From Trinickia violacea (GTDB lineage Bacteria; Pseudomonadota; Gammaproteobacteria; Burkholderiales; Burkholderiaceae): 64,000 bases of DNA. The stretch is taken from NCBI RefSeq assembly GCF_005280735.1, contig NZ_CP040078.1, forward strand, positions 1,550,001 through 1,614,000. Reading direction: 5' to 3'. The stretch's first letter is position 1. Each line of letters starts with the position of its first letter. Shown piece after piece: positions 61,018-64,000 of the stretch. The notes beneath the pieces were generated by a model that was not told where the DNA came from, searched no databases, and saw only the letters and a program-made list of their open reading frames with translations. Position numbers and translations under genes: made by a program.

Positions 61018-61326
61018 ATGAAACGATATGACATCCGGAATGGCGATACGACGACCGCAGGCGGCCGCGTTCAAGCGAGCGGTCGCGACGACCCGATTGA
61101 CGGCGTGCCTGTCGCATACGAAAACGATCCGGTCTGGTGCGAGAAATGTCGGACGACCGGATACATCGCCTGTGTCGGGCCGCGTGTTTCCTCAACGGGG
61201 TCGGACGGGCGCCAGCAGGCGTTGAGCGATGACCTGTGCCGGTGTCGCTGCACGCCCGCCCCACGCCTGATCGCTTCGCAAACCCGTTCGTACTGCGAGC
61301 TGACCACTGGTGCCGGGAGTGCGTGA
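61018..61326 (+). CDS. PAAR-domain spike-tip protein
   Basis: 102 aa. MKRYDIRNGDTTTAGGRVQASG is the usual start of small PAAR proteins, followed by VPVAYENDPVWCEKCRTTGYIACVGPR, QQALSDDLCRCRCTPAPRLIASQ. Cys/His residues suited to zinc binding at the tip are present. It would cap the VgrG trimer. No toxin extension. Last gene of the T6SS island. Confidence 0.88.
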   Translation: MKRYDIRNGDTTTAGGRVQASGRDDPIDGVPVAYENDPVWCEKCRTTGYIACVGPRVSSTGSDGRQQALSDDLCRCRCTPAPRLIASQTRSYCELTTGAGSA

Positions 61327-61365
61327 TCCTTCAGCGCTGTCTGAGCCGCAAGGCGAGACGAAGGT

Positions 61366-62085
61366 TTATTGTGCGAACACAATTTTCCGGAAGTCGATCG
61401 ACACCAGCAACGGCTCGTCGACCTTTCGTCCCGCTTCGTCGTAGGCATAAACCCGGCGCGACATCGGCACCATGACGCCGCGCACCTCGCGGTAGTCCGA
61501 CGCGTAGTTCGCGCCTTGCGCCCCGCCCATCACGTCCACGGTGTAGTCGTGACGGCGCAGCAATCCGTCTTCGCCGAAGTAGGAAATCTGCTCGCGGCTG
61601 TGACTGGCGATCGAATCCGGGAACGTGACCTTCAGCCGCCGCCAGACTTCGCCGTTCTCGTTCCATTCGGGCAGCTCTTCGGTCTGGAAGCCGGGGAGCG
61701 TGTAGAGAAACGGTATCGTCAGATAAGTCCACAGCGCGTAGCCTGTGAAGTACAGCGCGTGCAGGCGATCCCACGGTGTCATCTGGGTGTGGCCTTCATA
61801 TGCCGACCGCGGTGCGTGCCGCTTCTCGGTGGTACGGCCGTCCAGCGAGTCGAGGTGCACGACGTCCGGTGCGAACGTGCCTCGCCAGCCGGCCGCCGGC
61901 GCGGTGATCGTGAGGTGCTGGCGTCGCAGGTCCGCAGCCAATTCTATGCCCTTGAACATATCGGGCTGGCCCTTGAGGTGCCAGATGGCGCCGCCGGTAT
62001 CGAGCGCGGCTGTTGCGCTGCGGAACCTGGCCCAGTTGTCGATGCCGCCGTGCGCCCGCACGGCCTCGTCAAGTAATGTGCTCAT
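61366..62085 (-). CDS. Hypothetical protein, outer-membrane lipoprotein-sorting-like fold
   Basis: 239 aa, no signal peptide. Alternating strands (HLTITAPAAGWRGTF, GLLRRHDYTVDVMGGA, VMVPMSRRVYAYD) suggest a LolA/DUF-like beta structure, but I do not recognise a named family. ATG 62085 with AGGAAG upstream. First of a leftward group with an NTF2-like protein and SDRs, spacing 26 nt to the next. Confidence 0.75.
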   Translation of the reverse strand: MSTLLDEAVRAHGGIDNWARFRSATAALDTGGAIWHLKGQPDMFKGIELAADLRRQHLTITAPAAGWRGTFAPDVVHLDSLDGRTTEKRHAPRSAYEGHTQMTPWDRLHALYFTGYALWTYLTIPFLYTLPGFQTEELPEWNENGEVWRRLKVTFPDSIASHSREQISYFGEDGLLRRHDYTVDVMGGAQGANYASDYREVRGVMVPMSRRVYAYDEAGRKVDEPLLVSIDFRKIVFAQ

Positions 62086-62111
62086 TGCATTCTTCCTGTA
62101 TGGCGCGAGCG

Positions 62112-62519
62112 TTACTGCTCGTTGGCGAACGTGTCGCCGAACATCGGCAGGCCGCTGACCGACTCCGCTTTCGTCGCCTCGTCCTGCAGGACGTCCCAGT
62201 GTTCGGCCAGCTTGCCGTTCTCGAAGCGCACGACATCGGCGGCGATCCATGCCCGCGGCCGTCCGTGTCCGGTGAAACGGCCATGGGCGATCACGTAGTC
62301 GCCTTCCGCGACGATCAACTGGTTCTCGTAGCGCAGCGTGGCGGGCAAGTCGCGGATCAGGTTGAACAGGCCGTCGCGTCCCGGCGCGATGTGCGCGCTG
62401 TGCTGGATGTATTTGTCGGACCAGAAGCGTTCGGCGGCGGCATAGTCGCGCTGGTTGAAGAGCGTGTCGAAAGCCTCGAGGACAAGGGCCTTGTTCTGTT
62501 CAGGGGTGGTTTTGCTCAT
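62112..62519 (-). CDS. NTF2-like SnoaL-family protein
   Basis: 135 aa. ALVLEAFDTLFNQRDYAAAERFWSDKYIQHSAHIAPGRDGLFNLI, then GDYVIAHGRFTGHG and VRFENGKLAEHWDVLQDE are typical of SnoaL-like cyclase/isomerase folds of unknown substrate. Same strand as flanking genes, 15 nt from the SDR upstream of it. Confidence 0.9.
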   Translation of the reverse strand: MSKTTPEQNKALVLEAFDTLFNQRDYAAAERFWSDKYIQHSAHIAPGRDGLFNLIRDLPATLRYENQLIVAEGDYVIAHGRFTGHGRPRAWIAADVVRFENGKLAEHWDVLQDEATKAESVSGLPMFGDTFANEQ

Positions 62520-62534
62520 GTTGATCTCGCTATC

Positions 62535-63296
62535 TCATTCGACCGGAATCGGGTTGTCGACGATGAACTGATTGAACTGCTCGACAAACGCGTGCTCGTT
62601 CGGCCCCGCGTTGTCGCGCAGCGGCTTGGCCGCGTCGACGATGACCTCGGTCGTGGCGGTTTCCAGGCGCTCCATCGTTTCGGCGATGAACGCGTCGAGC
62701 GGCATGGCGCGCGGGTCGCCGCTCTTGTGAATGAGGTCGGTGTCGACCCAGGGCGGCGCGATCTCGAGCACGCGCACGCTCGTATTGCGCAGCATGAAGC
62801 GTTGCGACAGCGTGTAAGAGTGAATCGCGGCTTTGGTGGCCGAGTACAACGCGGTCTGCGCGATCGGTACGAAGGCGAGCACCGAGCTGTTGTTGATGAG
62901 GGTCGACTCGGGCTGCTGCTTCAGATGCTCCACGAAGGCTGCGCTGACCCGTACCGGGCCAAGCAGGTTTGTTTCGACGAGACGGACGGCCTGCTCGTCG
63001 TCGAGTGCGCCGCCGGCGTCGTCGAACGGCATGATGCCGGCGTTGTTGATCACGACGTTCAAAGCCGGATAGCGTGCGATCAATTGCGCGGCGACCTCGC
63101 GAATCTGCTGGCCGTTGCCGATATCGAGCTCGACGGTATCGATGCCGGGGTTGGCCTTCGCGACCTCATCGAGCAGTGCCTTGCGGCGGCCCGCGACGAT
63201 GACCTTGTTGCTTCGCTTGTTGAGGGCTTCCGCTAATGCGCGGCCGATGCCCGACGTGCCGCCGGTGATGAAAATGGTGTTTCCGGTGAGTTTCAT
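62535..63296 (-). CDS. SDR family oxidoreductase (DltE-like)
   Basis: 253 aa. TGGTSGIGRALAEAL nucleotide motif, NNAGIMPF, catalytic Ser and YSATK. ATG 63296 preceded by AAAGGA; a TTG nine nt earlier is possible. Similar to DltE-type SDRs. Next to a second SDR on the same strand. Confidence 0.92.
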   Translation of the reverse strand: MKLTGNTIFITGGTSGIGRALAEALNKRSNKVIVAGRRKALLDEVAKANPGIDTVELDIGNGQQIREVAAQLIARYPALNVVINNAGIMPFDDAGGALDDEQAVRLVETNLLGPVRVSAAFVEHLKQQPESTLINNSSVLAFVPIAQTALYSATKAAIHSYTLSQRFMLRNTSVRVLEIAPPWVDTDLIHKSGDPRAMPLDAFIAETMERLETATTEVIVDAAKPLRDNAGPNEHAFVEQFNQFIVDNPIPVE

Positions 63297-63350
63297 GATT
63301 AGCAATCCTTTGTATGATGATTCGAAAGCAGGTTCGAAATTCGCGCCAAA

Positions 63351-64000
63351 TTACGCCGTCGTATAGCGCGGGGCCGGAACCTTGTTCGACAGAATCGGGG
63401 CCATCGCTTGACGTGCGGCCTCATAGGCATCCCACTTTTCGCCCGCATGCAGCGACGGGATCGTCACGAGTTCGCCGCGGTCGAAGCCGATCAACGCCGC
63501 GTCGACCATATCGGAGGCCGACATGACGATGCTCTCGGGCAAGTGCTCGATCGGCAGGCCGCCGGTCTCCCAGAAGTCGGTCGCGGTGGCGCCGGGCAGC
63601 ACGGCTTGCACTTGCACGCCCTTGCCGGCGAGTTCGTGATGCAGCGACTGGCTGAACGCGAGCACGAACGCCTTGCTGCCGCCGTAGACGCCGTTGAGCG
63701 TTTCCGGCGAGATCGCGACGATCGACGAAATGTTGATGACGGCGCCCTTGCCGCGCGCGATGAAGCCGGGGACGGCGGCATACGTGAGGCGGGTGAGCGC
63801 GGTGACGTTCAGATCGATCAACCGCGTCATCGCGTCGACGTCGCTGTCGAGCAGGGGCTTGTGCGTACCCACACCGGCGTTGTTGACCAGCAGCGTGATG
63901 CTGGCGTCCTGTTTCAGTTTCGCTTCGACGGCGGCGAGGCCCGCGCGGTCGTTGAGATCCGCGTCGACGATCTCGACGCTGCGGCGCGTCTCGTTCGTGA
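63351..64000 (-). CDS. SDR family oxidoreductase (5' end outside window)
   Basis: The frame is open to the right edge and contains LVNNAGVGTHKPLLDSDVD, ISSIVAISPETLNGVYGGSKAFVLAFS (Ser-Tyr-Lys) and a C-terminal extension DRGELVTIPSLHAGEKWDAYE. The nucleotide-binding start lies beyond 64000. The GTG at 63872 is internal, not the start. Confidence 0.88.
   Translation of the reverse strand, partial: TNETRRSVEIVDADLNDRAGLAAVEAKLKQDASITLLVNNAGVGTHKPLLDSDVDAMTRLIDLNVTALTRLTYAAVPGFIARGKGAVINISSIVAISPETLNGVYGGSKAFVLAFSQSLHHELAGKGVQVQAVLPGATATDFWETGGLPIEHLPESIVMSASDMVDAALIGFDRGELVTIPSLHAGEKWDAYEAARQAMAPILSNKVPAPRYTTA

Overview
The window is GC-rich, densely coded DNA from a Gram-negative bacterium, most likely of the Burkholderiaceae (Burkholderia, Paraburkholderia, Trinickia or Caballeronia group). 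The grounds are strong GC bias at third codon positions, a Burkholderia-type trimeric porin ending in Phe, many LysR and MocR regulators, a NodT-EmrA-EmrB efflux operon and a type VI secretion (T6SS) locus. It looks like an accessory replicon or a metabolically versatile chromosome arm. I see no rRNA, tRNA or CRISPR array. Family calls rest on reading motifs; no database search was run.

Layout. (1) 1-13.6 kb: amidase fragment, amino-acid-type ABC binding protein, PoxB-like ThDP enzyme with divergent LysR, an acyl-CoA/fatty-acid block (histidine phosphatase, APH-like kinase, SDR, acyl-CoA dehydrogenase), then two divergent regulator/target pairs (MocR with a PaiB-like flavoprotein; quinone reductase with LysR). 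(2) 13.8-15.1 kb: a membrane-anchored protein whose outer part is a 15-bp minisatellite. (3) 15.6-21.6 kb: TetR, a monooxygenase-esterase fusion, an acyl-CoA ligase and a porin, which looks like a uptake, hydroxylation/hydrolysis and CoA-activation route. (4) 21.6-29.1 kb: Crp/Fnr regulator divergent from an operon of acyl-CoA ligase, (R)-hydratase, class II-type PHA synthase, phasin, PhaZ depolymerase and DUF445. This is a medium-chain-length PHA cycle of the kind typical of Pseudomonas, in a different gene order. (5) 29.3-36.8 kb: purine nucleoside permease, LAL-type LuxR regulator, RidA, 4-hydroxyphenylpyruvate dioxygenase with divergent Lrp, LysR, MarR. (6) 37.2-42.8 kb: three-gene drug efflux operon whose inner-membrane pump is cut by an in-frame amber codon, then a thiolase. 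(7) 43.0-44.4 kb: an IS110-family (IS1111-type) element inserted just upstream of a catalase gene. (8) 46.2-61.3 kb: a T6SS spike/effector island: vgrG, two related effector/immunity cassettes made by a ~2.97-kb tandem duplication, a two-helix membrane protein, a TssM-like protein, TssF and PAAR. (9) 61.4-64 kb: leftward genes for a hypothetical protein, an NTF2-like protein and two SDRs.

The most promising undescribed system is the duplicated T6SS cassette at 48.6-54.5 kb. Two putative membrane-active effectors share a nearly identical ~140-residue N-terminal module that starts inside the end of vgrG, have diverged beyond it, and are each followed by a divergent polytopic membrane protein that fits an immunity role.
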